Assembly (NCBI GenBank): GCA_029204225.1
Contig: MU835229.1
Span: 1-40,830 of the forward strand
Length of the DNA: 40,830 nucleotides
Direction of reading: 5' to 3'
DNA from: Diphasiastrum complanatum
Lineage: Eukaryota > Streptophyta > Lycopodiopsida > Lycopodiales > Lycopodiaceae
Part shown: positions 19,797 through 32,459 of the stretch, piece by piece
Layout: every line of letters starts with the position of its first letter
Position numbering within the stretch: position 1 is the stretch's first letter
Position numbers and translations under genes: made by a program
Notes under the pieces: model-generated
Database searches by the model: none
Told to the model about the DNA's origin: nothing
Seen by the model: the letters and a program-made list of their open reading frames with translations, nothing else

Positions 19797-22700
19797 ATGG
19801 CTTCCAATGGTGGGATCATGCTAGAGTCTAGTGAAAGGTTGAGTTCATCAAACTACTCTACTTGGAAAGTGAGGATGGAGTCCTTACTTGAGTTGAATGA
19901 ACTCATGGACATAGTTGCAGAAATTGAAGAGAGACCTCTCACACTTCAAGAGCAACAAAGGTTTGATAAGAAGGCCAAAAGGGCTCTTCATATCATTAAA
20001 ATGAATGTTACAAATGAACTTCTCAAGGAAGTTGAAAAGTGTCAAAGTGCAAGTGAGGCATGGAATGCCTTAAAGAAGCTCTTTGAATCAAAGTCCACAT
20101 CTAGGGTATTGACCCTAAGGAGACAAATATTTTCTAGTAGGCAAAGAGAGGGTGAAAGTGCTCATGCATTTATCTTGAGAGTTAAGTCCCTAAGTGATGA
20201 TTTAGCATGCATTGATGAGAACATAAAAGATGGTGAAATAGTCCAAGTTATGTTGAATGGTTTGCTAAATGAACATGCTAACCTTGTGCAAAGTTTTGCC
20301 ATTCAAACAGTCTTGCCAAGTGTGGTTGACTTGCAAGAAATCTTATTGGCTGAAGAACATAGGTTGCAATCAAAGCTTGATGGTGCATCCTTGCAAGGTG
20401 GAGGTGAAGAGGCTTTCTTCACAAAAGGCAAATTCAAGGGCAAAGGTAAAGGCAAAGGGAAATGGTCCAAAGGTGGTAACTTTGATCATGATGATCACTC
20501 TTCCTCTTCCTCTTCTACTAAGAACAATAAGTCAAAGTTCAAGTGCTTTTATTGTGGGATAAAAGGTCATTTTGCAAATGAATGTTATAAGAAGAAAAGA
20601 GAGCAAGGAGAGAGGCAAGGAAATCTTACAATAGATGAGGAAGAACATAACACATGTGAATCACTTGTTATGACTTCAAGTTTGTTAGCCAACATAGATG
20701 ATAATGATCCTTGGTGGATTGATAGTGGAGCCTCATCTCACATGACAAGACATAAGGAATACTTTACATCCTTATTGTCTTATGAGGGAGAAGGTAACAT
20801 CATCTACACTGCAAATGATGGTCAATGTGACATCAAAGGCATAGGCACTATTCCTATTTCCCTTTCAACAAATAGGAAAGCAAATCTTGAAAATGTCTTG
20901 TACATTCCTTCAATCACTAAGAATTTGCTTAGTGTAAGTCAAATGATTGACAAAGGACTTGATGTGGAGTTCATTGGAGATGCATGTTTGATAAGTAAAT
21001 GTGGATCCTTGATTGCTCAAGGTAGGAGGCATGGTAAACTTTTCAAGCTTGATGCATGTGTGATCTCTAATCATGAAGGATGTATGGCTAGGGAGCAATT
21101 GACAAACCAAGAAGTTTGGCACAAGAGGTTGGGCCATCCCAACTTCAAATCTTTGGAGGTAATGGCAAAGAAAGAGCTTGTTCTTGGTCTCCCTAAAAGT
21201 CTTGTTGCAAACAATAGTGTTTGTGAACATTGTGCCTTGTCCAAATCTCATAGACTTGCTTATTCTAGATCTACTTCTAGATCTAAAGAAGCTTTTCAAC
21301 TTGTGCATTCTGATATTCATTCTTCTAGTACAACTAGCAATGGTGGGGCAAAGATGTATGCAACTTTCATTGATGACTTTAGTAGGTATACTTGGATCTA
21401 TCTTCTTAAAAGTAAGGATGAAGTGTTTGCTGCATTTGTCAAGTTCAAGAATGAAATGGAAAACCAATTCAATACAAAGATCAAATGCTTAAGATCTGAT
21501 AATGGAGGGGAATACACCTCAAATAGGTTCAAAGACTTTTGTATAGCACATGGGATTAAGAGGGAGATGTCTAGTCCTAGGACTCCACAACAGAATGGAG
21601 TGGCCGAGAGGAAGAATAGAACCCTTTGTGAATGTGCCAAGGCAATGAGACTACATGCTAATCTTGCTAAGTCTTTTTGGGGGGAAGCTTTAGCATGTGC
21701 TAACTATCTATGTAATAGATGGACAAGTGCTTCCTTGGATGGTAAAACTCCTCATGAGGTTCTTTATGGTAGAAGGCCGAGTGTCAAGCATTGTAGGATC
21801 TTTGGATGTACATGTTTTGTCAATATCACACTTGATGATAGAACTAAAGAAGATCCTTCATCAAAGAAGGGTGTGTTTGTTGGCTATAGTGAAGTAAGCA
21901 AGGCTTACAAAGTGTACATTCCTTCTACAAAGAAAGTTGTCATAAGTAGGGATGTCATCTTTCATGAAGAGAATGTTTCCAATGTTGTTGATGTTGATGT
22001 TGATGTGCCTACTAATCATCATGATGTGCAAGATGTCTTGGATGAAGATGGAGATGCCACTCCAAAGCAAACTTCAAGGAAGACTCAAAGGCAAAGGGCT
22101 AAGCCATCAAGGCTAACCTATGATGAAAAAGGAAAGCAAGTGGTGGACAACTCTAACTTTGCTTTTCTTACCTCTTTTGATGAACCAACTTGTGTAGGTG
22201 AAGCAATTCAAAAGAAGGAATGGATCCAAGCCATGGATCATGAGCATCAAGCACTCATCAAAAGCAACACATGGAGGTTGGTAAAGCTTCCAAAGGACAA
22301 GAAGGCAATTGGTTGTAAGTGGATCTTCAAGATCAAGACAAATCAAGATGGATCAATCAACAAGTACAAGGCAAGGTTGGTGGCAAAGGGGTATGCTCAA
22401 GAATATGGTATTGACTATGATGAGACCTTTGCACCCGTGGCAAAGATGGTAACTATTCGAATCCTAATCTCTCTTGCAACTCTTTATGACTGGGATATGT
22501 GGCAAATGGATGTTACTAATGCCTTCTTGAATGGTGATCTTGAAGAAGATATTTACATGGAGCAACCCGAGGGCTATGTTTCACATGATGAGCCTAATCA
22601 TGTGTGCTATCTCCAAAAGAGTTTGTATGGGCTAAAGCAAGCACCAAGGAGTTGGTATGCTAAGCTCAATTCCTTCTTACTTTCTCAAAACTTTGTTATG

Positions 22701-23267
22701 AGTGAGTATGATCATTCTCTCTACTTTAGATTGAATGAAAATGATATCACTTTACTTTTGATCTATGTTGATGACATTATCTTAAGTGGTGGTAACAATC
22801 TAGATATAGATGAAATCAAGATGGCACTCAAAAGAGAGTTTGAAATTCAAGATCTTGGTAAACTTCATTATATCTTAGGAATAGAGATTATTAGAACTTC
22901 TAAATCTACATTCATATGTCAAGAAAAGTATGTTAACTCTATTCTAAAAAGGTTTCATATGGAAGATTGTAAAGTTGTTTCTACTCCTATGGAATCAAAT
23001 GTAAAGCTAACTACAAGAAGTAATGAAAGATCCTTCAAGGACATTACTCTCTATAGAAAGCTAATAGGATCTCTTATATGGTTAACCATCACAAGACCTG
23101 ATCTAAGCTTTGTGGTTGGTAAACTAAGTCAATTTATGCAAGATCCTAGTGAGGCTCATTGGAAGCTAGGAAAGAGAGTACGGCCCAACAAGCAGCACCA
23201 TAATGGCACGGGCCAACAGAAATCACGACGACCTACCAGACCTTGGGAGCCTTCCTCTAGGATATGA
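19797..23267 (+). CDS. Copia polyprotein, gag-PR-IN-RT, 3' truncated
   Basis: One open frame of 1156 codons. Gag starts with a typical NYSTWKVRMESLLE block (W23), and the zinc knuckle CFYCGIKGHFANEC is at residues 250-263. The protease triplet DSG starts at 309. Integrase zinc ligands include H442, C476 and C479, and the core triad is D506, D568 and E604 with exact 35-residue spacing. RT has D905 in QMDVTNAFLNGD and YVDD at 990-993. All look functional. Homology to Copia ends at about 23181, after HWKLGKRV; the last ~29 codons are unrelated read-through. RNase H, polypurine tract and 3' LTR are missing, so the element cannot move alone. The minus-strand copy at 4.5-8.2 kb is the same family. 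The ATG follows the leader and gives the expected Gag start. Confidence 0.9.
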   Translation: MASNGGIMLESSERLSSSNYSTWKVRMESLLELNELMDIVAEIEERPLTLQEQQRFDKKAKRALHIIKMNVTNELLKEVEKCQSASEAWNALKKLFESKSTSRVLTLRRQIFSSRQREGESAHAFILRVKSLSDDLACIDENIKDGEIVQVMLNGLLNEHANLVQSFAIQTVLPSVVDLQEILLAEEHRLQSKLDGASLQGGGEEAFFTKGKFKGKGKGKGKWSKGGNFDHDDHSSSSSSTKNNKSKFKCFYCGIKGHFANECYKKKREQGERQGNLTIDEEEHNTCESLVMTSSLLANIDDNDPWWIDSGASSHMTRHKEYFTSLLSYEGEGNIIYTANDGQCDIKGIGTIPISLSTNRKANLENVLYIPSITKNLLSVSQMIDKGLDVEFIGDACLISKCGSLIAQGRRHGKLFKLDACVISNHEGCMAREQLTNQEVWHKRLGHPNFKSLEVMAKKELVLGLPKSLVANNSVCEHCALSKSHRLAYSRSTSRSKEAFQLVHSDIHSSSTTSNGGAKMYATFIDDFSRYTWIYLLKSKDEVFAAFVKFKNEMENQFNTKIKCLRSDNGGEYTSNRFKDFCIAHGIKREMSSPRTPQQNGVAERKNRTLCECAKAMRLHANLAKSFWGEALACANYLCNRWTSASLDGKTPHEVLYGRRPSVKHCRIFGCTCFVNITLDDRTKEDPSSKKGVFVGYSEVSKAYKVYIPSTKKVVISRDVIFHEENVSNVVDVDVDVPTNHHDVQDVLDEDGDATPKQTSRKTQRQRAKPSRLTYDEKGKQVVDNSNFAFLTSFDEPTCVGEAIQKKEWIQAMDHEHQALIKSNTWRLVKLPKDKKAIGCKWIFKIKTNQDGSINKYKARLVAKGYAQEYGIDYDETFAPVAKMVTIRILISLATLYDWDMWQMDVTNAFLNGDLEEDIYMEQPEGYVSHDEPNHVCYLQKSLYGLKQAPRSWYAKLNSFLLSQNFVMSEYDHSLYFRLNENDITLLLIYVDDIILSGGNNLDIDEIKMALKREFEIQDLGKLHYILGIEIIRTSKSTFICQEKYVNSILKRFHMEDCKVVSTPMESNVKLTTRSNERSFKDITLYRKLIGSLIWLTITRPDLSFVVGKLSQFMQDPSEAHWKLGKRVRPNKQHHNGTGQQKSRRPTRPWEPSSRI

Positions 23268-23661
23268 TCATGTAGTCATGTTGGCAACCAACAACACTAG
23301 GTTTAGCAGAGCTCACATAGATCAAGGGCAACGAGATCATCTATGTTTTGGCACTGGGTCCGCAACCTGCATGCAACAATTACTTAATTCACATTATGAA
23401 TTGCAATATCTTATTGTATTACTTTTTGAAAATTTGACATTGCACAAAATTTTGCAATTCCTAGTTAGTTAAGACATTGCACATCTTGGAATACGACATT
23501 GCTCATATTTCAGAATCCGACATGCAAAACCAATAACAATATTGTGATCAACTGCAATAATATATATATTGAAAGTGTCAAGCAATGTATCACAAAATTG
23601 CTGCTTTCGCAGTCTCTCTAACTTACGATAGATGAACTAAAATTTATATTAAAAACCTAAC
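23182..23661. other. No gene recognised
   Basis: The sequence after the Copia break shows no family resemblance. It starts with a more GC-rich ~150 bp (CGGCCCAACAAGCAGCACC) and becomes AT-rich with TTGCAATTC-type words. It may be the target DNA or another element that replaced the Copia 3' end. Confidence 0.4.
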
Positions 23662-24130
23662 CTACTCGTCGTCGTCTTGACATCCGCTCTGCATGAAAAC
23701 AAGAAAATAAGACACATTAGTATTTAATGCTTGATCATACTAATGGTTAAGCGTGAACACGTATGTATATTACAACAATAATATACGAAGAATACAAATT
23801 TTAAATCTTTCAAAGAAACTTACACATGGAGGATGACCCTCGCTCTTCATTTATTGACTAATGCCTCGTATGATTCCCTAAAGGCAAACTCATACTCTTC
23901 CTTGGTTGGTAGACGTCCATAGTCTACCAACTATCCATTCAATTTAATTTGGAATTAGTTTAGAGCTAGGTTGGAGTAGCTAGTCATAATGCAAATTATA
24001 TGAAATCAAAGACAAACTATAAGAGTAATTTAGATTCACTTACCATGCTTGCTTGCAAGCCCACCTTTCCGCTCGAGCCCAACTTGCCTATTCCATGCAT
24101 CCTAGCGGCCGCGACATTGTGAATATCAAT
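23662..24130 (-). pseudogene. Spliced-looking 3' gene fragment
   Basis: Three minus-strand exons can be drawn. Exon 1 ends at 24044 (ARMHGIGKLGSSGKVGLQAS) before GTAAGT. Exon 2, 23930-23824, follows an acceptor GATAG, reads LVDYGRLPTKEEYEFAFRES and ends in GHPPC before GTAAGT. Exon 3, 23688-23662, follows TGCAG and reads SGCQDDDE then TAG. The joins keep frame from exon 1 to 2 and from the end of exon 2 to 3. Within exon 2 a single-base shift separates the YEALVN part from the SEGHPPC part, so it is a pseudogene as read. I do not know the family. It could be the end of a DNA-transposon gene or of a host-gene copy. Confidence 0.4.
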
Positions 24131-24912
<782 letters not shown>

Positions 24913-24913
24913 T

Positions 24914-24931
24914 TGGCGCCATTGTCGGGGA
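24914..24931 (+). other. tRNA-Asp-type primer binding site
   Basis: TGGCGCCATTGTCGGGGA closely resembles the TGGCGCCGTTGCCGGGGA primer site of plant Athila/Tat-type Gypsy elements, with two differences. This is the clearest sign that a Gypsy 5' LTR ends just upstream. Confidence 0.7.
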
Positions 24932-26129
24932 GCCAAATGCTTGCTAAGTTTTGTTGTTTTCCATTTTTTTCTAGTTGCTTTGTGGTAGGGACTGGTCACT
25001 AGTTTTTAGTGGTTACTTTGCAAATTTTTTTATGACTGTTATGCTTGTGGTTTGGGTGTTTTGAGCATATGTATGTGAGGAACTATCATGAACTATCATT
25101 CTCCCACAAGACAATGCAAAAAAACAGCCTTCAAACTAATTTTTAAACCATCATGAATCTGCCTCCCCAAATATGATTGTGGCAATTTCACAAAACTGCC
25201 AAGTAGGGTCTTGAATCCCCAACTGATGTTTGGAGGCCTAAATCTTGTCAACTTGTCTCGCCCTCTTAAATCGAAGATAAAACAGACTTTGAGCCACCAT
25301 CTATCAGAGGGGCGAGCCAGAACAATAAGATCTGAAGATTTTACTCAAAAAAAATGTCCTGGACCTGTTTTGGTTTCCCATAGCTCCAAATCTGCTCAAC
25401 TTGACGTGCCTAGCTCAAATTAGAGAGCAATTACTGCCTCTACAGCCTCAGTAAAAATCCATCTTGGCTATCAGACATCCCGACAATGGCCACTTATCCT
25501 TTGGATCTTCAAGAAGGGCAGATGGTGCTCACAAATCTCCAACAAATTTGACTATGCACCTTGGGAGGTCCAAACTTCTCCAGAACACCATGTTTATCCT
25601 TACCCTTGATCTACTTTTTATCACCGTTACTTACCTTGCTATCAGCTATAAGTGGATTCGTCCAAGACAGTGTTCTTAGAAGATACTAGTTAGCTACCAT
25701 ACAAGCAATGATAACCAAATGTTAAAATTAAGATAAACAAAGAAAATATATAATCAAGTTAAGTCAAACATTTGATATGTTGGTGAGCACATGCAATTAT
25801 CCATGTATAGATGTTAGAATATGACAAGTGAAATCTATAAATCTTTATTTAATTTTTCAAAATTAAATTAGTCCCTTTCATGAAAAGCCATTTGACGGTT
25901 TCCCAGTCGATATCCTCCACTATGAGAGAATGTAGACTGTTGTAGAGAAAAACTGATATTGGAATTTTGATTGGGCCACGCATGCCCTAAAACTTCATCC
26001 ATGGCACTGACGAGCATTTAATGTGAGCAGTTGACGTGCAACTTGGAGAACACAGAATGTTCTAGAGAGAGAATGTTCTAGAATCATAGCGCAATTTCAA
26101 ACTTTCTAGAGAAAAGTACACCATGATCG

Positions 26130-26134
<5 letters not shown>
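24932..26134. other. No gene recognised; probable Gypsy leader remnant
   Basis: Following the primer site I find no gag motif or long frame on the plus strand. The first 300 bp may be leader sequence. The rest is unclassified AT-rich DNA with short motif-free frames. The element's coding region is evidently deleted. Confidence 0.4.

Positions 26135-26209
<75 letters not shown>
26135..26209 (+). repeat. (GA)n microsatellite, ~37 units
   Basis: A 75-bp pure GA run. A 75-bp complex spacer with two GAGAGAG words separates it from the next, longer GA array. Confidence 0.98.
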
Positions 26210-26212
<3 letters not shown>

Positions 26213-26279
26213 TCTCGAGTGACAGAGGGAGTCAGGGAGAGATGTTCAGGTGTTCATGCAAGAGAGAGCACAAGTGAAG

Positions 26280-26825
<546 letters not shown>

Positions 26826-26832
26826 CTTTTGT

Positions 26833-29230
26833 GGAGGGTATTGGATCTCCATATCAAAACCTCTCACTAAATATTATCAGCTTCTCAGAGCGGGGGCATA
26901 TTCTCCTCACTGGGGATTTTAATGCCTGAACATCTTCATGACAGACAGAGTTTTTTGACACCACAAATCAGCTTCATGTTTGTGCCCTTGACGATGATAT
27001 GCTGGCAGTTACCAGGATGTCCGCGGATAGTTTGGGACCTACTACTCCATATGGTGAGTACTTACTGCAGTTTGGAGAGGCACATGAGCTAGCCATTTAT
27101 AATGGCTTACCCTACTGGCCACATTCAGACAGTTATACATGCCATCCCCACAGTGGAGAACATAAGGTCATTGACTATCTCATGGGGTCACCATCCTCTG
27201 TACCCATCATCTATGATTTCCGTGTCTCCTCCACGACCCTTTCTGATCATTCATTCCTCTCCTTCGATATCGATCACTTTCTCCCCACTCACCCACCTCC
27301 ATTACCCACGCTTGCCGGATCACCCCGATACACATTTGACCCCACTTACATGCCACTATAACAGCATTCCTTGTCTTCATTTTTACATTCTTTCCCTCAT
27401 GATAGTCCAGTCGACATCCAGGCTGCTTTTCTCACCACCTCTCTCCACACTGCCGCTTCACTAACCTTCCCTACCAAACCCTGTCCCAGTAACACTCGAC
27501 GCAAACCTCACCCATTGCGCCCTCCATGGTATGATACTGAGTGTCGTTCTCTTCATCAGTCAGTGACCTATTCATGTAGCCATGCTCCACATTTACTTCG
27601 ATCATCCCGACGCTCTTACCATCGTGTTCTTCGTCGTAAAAAACATGCCTATGATAATTCTGAAGGGAAACGTTTGGTTGAACTTCTTTTTAATTCTTCT
27701 ACGGGCACTTTTTGGTGTAAGTTCATTCCCCGCTCTCCACCACCTCTCATGGAAGACCTCCGCATTTGGACTACTTATGCCACTAGCTTGTATACCATTC
27801 CCACCGACTCACCTATCTCTATATCTCCATGACCATCTGAGTTCTCCTTCTTCACATCTGATATGGTCCTTGCAGCCATTAAGAAGATGAAGTCCCATAA
27901 AGCCAAAGATATTGAAGACCTCGAGTCTGAACTCCTTTCCCATGCGTCTGGCTTACTCGCCCCCACCATAGCCACTCTTCTTGATTCCGCAGTTGTTTCG
28001 GGTTTCCCATCGTCCTGGTGCACTAACATTATCCACCCCATCCATAAGAATGGTGACCCCATGGTTCCGAGTAATTACCACACTATCATGATTGGGCATG
28101 TCTTGGCAAAGCTATATGGTACTATACTTCACTCTGTTGTGAGTTCAGAGGTGGAGACTAGGAGACTACATGCTATGGGTCAGGCAGGTTTTCGGGCCCA
28201 TTACTCTACTACAGATCACATCTTCACATTACGGGCCTTGATTTGGCTAAGCACAGGAAAGAGAGGGTTTATTGTTGTTTTGTGGACTTCAGGAAAGCCT
28301 TTGATTCTGGTCCTCACTCATTGCTCGTTCAGAGACTCCGAGACCTTGGCTTCTCCACTGACATCATTCTTGCTGTGATGGCACTTTATGAGCGTGCCCT
28401 AGGATGTTTTTGACAGAGCAGTGGCATATCTGATCATATTTGGAGCACTATTGGGGTGAAGCAGGGTTGCTCCCTCTCACCGGTCCTCTTTGGCTTGTAC
28501 ATTGATGAGTTGGAACGAGTCATTACACAGTGTGGTGGTACCGGTTGCAGGCTAGGGGACATCTTGATTGCTATCCATCTTTATGCCGATGACATGGTAT
28601 CAGTCTCACCGACCAGAGAGGGTCTACAGAGACAGTTAAACTGCTTACATGCATTTTGCACCAGATGGGGCCTAGGAGTGAACATTGGGAAGACCAGGGT
28701 TATGGTCTTCAACACTTCTCGAGCATTCATGCAGTGACAAGAGTTTACTTTTGATGTACAGGTTCTAGAGGTGGTCTCTTCTTAGATATAACTGGGGATC
28801 CTTTTCTCGGGTCCTACTTTTAGTATAAGACAAGCCGCTACACTCGACTGGGGAAAAGGCATGTCTCCCTTGTTCAGCTAGGGCGATTTTATTTCAGGAA
28901 GTCCATTTAGGGCCGCTCGCAGTAAGTGCCGCCTCTTTGATACCATTGTCACCCCCACAGCTCTGTATGCGGCAGAGGCATGGTGCGCGGGCCTCCCCTC
29001 TTCACACTGGGCCAACCTTTCATGATTACAAACCACCATGCTAGCTCGGTTGATTCGAACAAAGTCTTCTGTCCCATATGAGATTCTTTTGGCCGAGTTT
29101 GCAGTTCCACCTATACAGATCAAGGCAGCTCTTCAGCTTATTACCTATATTCAGAGGATACAGGCACTGCTAGAGATAAACAGATGATATATACAGATTG
29201 CACTTTCATCCTCAAAGGGCCTTCATCATC
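26833..29230 (+). pseudogene. LINE endonuclease-RT remnant
   Basis: Several plus-strand frames together make a 5'-truncated LINE ORF2. The apurinic endonuclease part has ILLTGDFNA (then a stop) and STTLSDHSFLSFDI. The RT part has KKMKSHKAKDIEDLESELLS, FPSSWCTNIIHPIHKNGD, AMGQAGFRAHYSTTDHIF, VKQGCSLSPVLFGLYIDELE and the catalytic box LYADDMV at about 28582. LGVNIGKTRVMVFN follows. A C-terminal stretch with ALYAAEAWCAGLPSS and LLAEFAVPPIQIKAALQ continues to about 29230. Stops and frameshifts break it at least six times. ORF1 and the first part of the endonuclease are missing, where the inverted-repeat arm abuts. The LINE clade is not certain. Confidence 0.8.
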
Positions 29231-29274
29231 AGGGCTATAGACTATCATGGTTCTCTCAGGCATCTCACTTCCTA

Positions 29275-30579
29275 CTAATGCCAACGGAGCAATTGATCGA
29301 AGGAAGGCTAGACTAGTAGCACGAGGACTCACCTAGATCCCGAATGTCGACTACAGTGAGACTTTTAGTCTAGTCATCAAACATTCATCGATCCAAATGC
29401 TCTTGTCTTATGTTGTAGCTGCCGACCTCGAAGTACATCAACTTGATGTACAAACAGCCTATCTGAATAGAGTCATACAAGAAGATTTCTACATGATCCA
29501 GCCCGAAGGATATGTTCTGGAAGGCATGAAGAATCATGTCTGTAAACTCCACAAAGCACTGTACGGCTTGAAACACTCTGCCAGAGCTTGGTTTCAGAGG
29601 ATCAACACGTTCCTCATTGAACAAGGATTCAAACCAAGCACTGTTGATTGCAATCTTTATTCAAGGTCAGTGCAACAATCCTTCATTATCATCACCTTGT
29701 ACTTTGATAATACGTTGCTCTTTAACAACAATACCAAAATGTTCAAGGATGCAAAATAGATGCTGTTCTCAGAATTCAACATGACTGATCTGGACGAAGC
29801 TCACTTCTGTCTTGGAATTCAAATCCATAGAGACAGAGCAAATCGACTGATTTACATCAGTCAACAAAGGTATCTTCACAATGTTCTTAACAGATACAAT
29901 TTGATGAATTGTAAATTAGCTCACTCACCAATGGATTCAGGCCTCCATTTGTCAAAGGACCAATGTCCCCAGACCAAGCAAGAAGAGGAGCAGATGAGAG
30001 AATATCCATATCGATCGATACTTGGATCTCTCATGTACGCAATGGTCTGTACAAGACCAGATCTCTTTTGTTGTAAGCTCACTTAGCCAATCCTAGCATT
30101 ACCCATTGGAAGGCTCTTATTCAAGTCATGAGATATATTTGAGCTACTATGGACCAGTGCATCTGCTATGGAGATGTCAGCAATGACAATCTTCATCAGC
30201 TCTGTGGCTATTCTTATGCAAGCTGGGGAGGAGATGCAGACAATCGTAAGTCCACATCTGGATTTACATTCTTCTTCAACGACGGTACTATTTCGTGGAA
30301 CAGTCGTAAGCAAACCTCTATCGCACTTTCCTCTACTGAAGCAGAATACATTGCTGCTTCTCAATCTATTAAGGAAGTGTTTTGGTTGAGAAATTTGTTA
30401 TCAGACATCAATCTGTATCAGTACAGTCCTACAATTGTATGTTGTGATAGTCAAAGTGCTATTGCCTTATCGGCCAATCCCAGATTTCATTCTAGAAGTA
30501 AGCACATTGAGATCATATATCACTACATCAAGGGCAAGGTTCTCGACAGAGAGGTAAGCTTAACGTACTACAGAATGTA
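29275..30579 (+). pseudogene. Copia family D RT-RNase H, copy 1
   Basis: Starts in RT with ANGAIDRRKARLVARGLT, then HQLDVQTAYLN, CKLHKALYGLKHSARAWFQR and the active-site box YFDN, where copy 2 has YVDD, so the RT is dead. RNase H motifs follow: SYASWGGDADNRKSTSGFTF, LSSTEAEYIAASQSIKEVFW, CCDSQSAIALSA and HSRSKHIEI. Stops interrupt the RT. It ends abruptly near 30579 before the last RNase H residues and joins directly to the RT start of copy 2. It begins right after LINE sequence, without gag, PR or IN. Confidence 0.85.
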
Positions 30580-30587
30580 GGAGATCT

Positions 30588-31870
30588 CGAATGTTGACTA
30601 CAGTGAGACTTTTAGTCCAATCGTCAAACATTCGTTGATCAATGCTCCTGTCTTATGCTACAGTTGCCAACCTCAAAGTACATCAACTTGATGTACAAAC
30701 AACCTATCTGAATGGAGTTATACAAGAAGATATCTACATGATCCAGCCCGAAGGATACGTTCTGGAAGGCATGAAGAATCATGTCTGTAAACTCCACAAA
30801 GCACTGTACGGCTTGAAACAGTCTGCCAGAGCTTGGTTTCAGAGGATCAACACATGCCTCATTGAACAAGGATTTAAACCAAGCACTATTGATTGCAACA
30901 TTTATTCAAAGCCAGTGCAGCAATCCTTCATTATCATCACCTTGTATGTTGATGATACATTGCTCTTCAGCAACAATGCCAATATGGTCAAGGATTCGAG
31001 ATAGATGTTGTTCTCAGAATTCAACATGACTGATCTGGATGAAGTTCACTTCTGTCTTTGAATTCAAATCTACAGAGACAGAGCAAATCGACTGATTTAC
31101 ATCACTCAACAAAGGTATCTTCATAATGTTCTTAACAGATACAATTTAATGAATTGTAAATTAGCTCACTCACCAATGGATCCAGGCCTGCATCTGTCAA
31201 AGGACCAATGTCTCCAGACCAAGTAGGAAGAGGAGCAAATGAGAGATTATCCATATTGATCGATACTTGGATCTCTCATGTATGCAATGGTCTGTACAAG
31301 ACCAGATATCTCCTTTGCTGTCAGCTCACTCAACCAATACATGGCTAATCCTGGAATTACCCATTGGAAAGCTCTTATTTGAGTCATGAGATATATTTGA
31401 GCTACCATGAACCAGTGCATCTGCTATAAAAATGTCAGCAACGACAATCTTCATCAGCTCAGTGGTTATTCTGATGCAAGCTGGGGAGGAGATGCAGACT
31501 ATCATAAGTCCACATCTAGATTTACATTCTTTTTCAATGGCGGTCCTATTTTATGGAACAGTCGTAAGCAAACCTCTATCGCACTTTCTTCTACTGAAGC
31601 AAAATATATTGCTACTTCTCAATCTACTAATAGCCCTACAATTTTGTTTTGTGATAAACAAAGTGCCATTGCCTTATCGGCCAACCCTAGATTTCATTCT
31701 AGGAGTAAGCACATTGAGATAAGATATCACTACATTAGGGGCAAGGTTCTTGATAGAGAGGGTGAGCTTCACGTACTGCAGAACGCAGGACATGGTTGCA
31801 GACATTTTCATGAAAGCACTCAGTGTTAATGCACACAACAGATTTTGTGCACTGCTCAGTCTGAAGATCA
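30588..31870 (+). pseudogene. Copia family D RT-RNase H, copy 2
   Basis: A close direct repeat of copy 1, starting at the equivalent of its position ~29336. The RT keeps the box YVDDTLLFSNN, but stops occur (for example near 31004). In RNase H about 18 codons are deleted between the SSTEA block and the FCDKQSAIALSA block, removing the segment that reads KEVFWLRNLLSD in copy 1. Unlike copy 1 it continues to the natural end, with DMVADIFMKAL in one frame, and leads to the polypurine tract and 3' LTR. Confidence 0.85.
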
Positions 31871-31887
31871 AGGCATTCATGGATCCA

Positions 31888-31900
31888 GATTAAGGGGGGG
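31888..31900 (+). other. Polypurine tract
   Basis: GATTAAGGGGGGG immediately precedes the LTR start TGTTGG. It marks the 3' end of the family D internal region. Confidence 0.8.
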
Positions 31901-32459
31901 TGTTGGATTTACTCCTTCTACTCTCCTAAATCCCAATTTTAATTTGTCTCCATTTATGCTTTGTGTTCTACCGCATTATTAACATGTATACATGATATAC
32001 TTAATCTGATACAGCTCTTCTTTCTGCATTCAGATCTATGTTAATATTGCTATGATTATTCTTCATTCTGTCTAATCTTTCTAGTAGCGGTTTCTAGTAA
32101 TAGACAATTAACTTTTAGTCTTGTCTTTTGCGAATCATTCGCGACTAATTAATAGTCAAGCACAGTCTATCTCTTCACGAATAATTTGTGACAGATAATT
32201 TGTCTTGCAATTCGCGACAAATTATTCATCTAGAGCTTCATCCATTAAACGTTTGGCTATGTAATCTAGAATGACTATGATTTCTATCACTAAAGTTCTG
32301 TTCATTATGATAGGCGTAGTCATGCTTAGGGAGAGAGTCAAATAAGTCATTCCACTACGCACAAACATTTTCTGTTTGAGTTCGCTTCTCGTTCGTTTCT
32401 TGTTCGAGTTCGTTTCTCGTTCGTGTTCGTCATTTATTCTTCCCCCCTCTCTCCCAACA
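31901..32459 (+). repeat. 3' LTR of Copia family D, complete
   Basis: It starts TGTTGGATTTACTCC and ends CTCTCCCAACA, so its ends form a perfect 6-bp inverted repeat TGTTGG/CCAACA. Length is 559 bp. Inside are repeated TTCGCGAC-type words near 32130-32225 and a degenerate TTCGTTTCTCGTTCG tandem repeat near 32385-32430. The next 5 bases, TTGGC, would be the target duplication, but the 5' LTR that would confirm it is missing. Confidence 0.8.

Noticed and set aside
20910-21640. Minus-strand frames of 185 and 80 codons opposite the Copia polyprotein
   Set aside because: They lie antisense to the conserved integrase region, have no motif and are explained as shadows of the coding strand.
28597-28607. 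ATGGTATCAGT like a tRNA-Met primer site
   Set aside because: Lies within LINE RT coding sequence just after the YADD box and does not continue as AGAGC.
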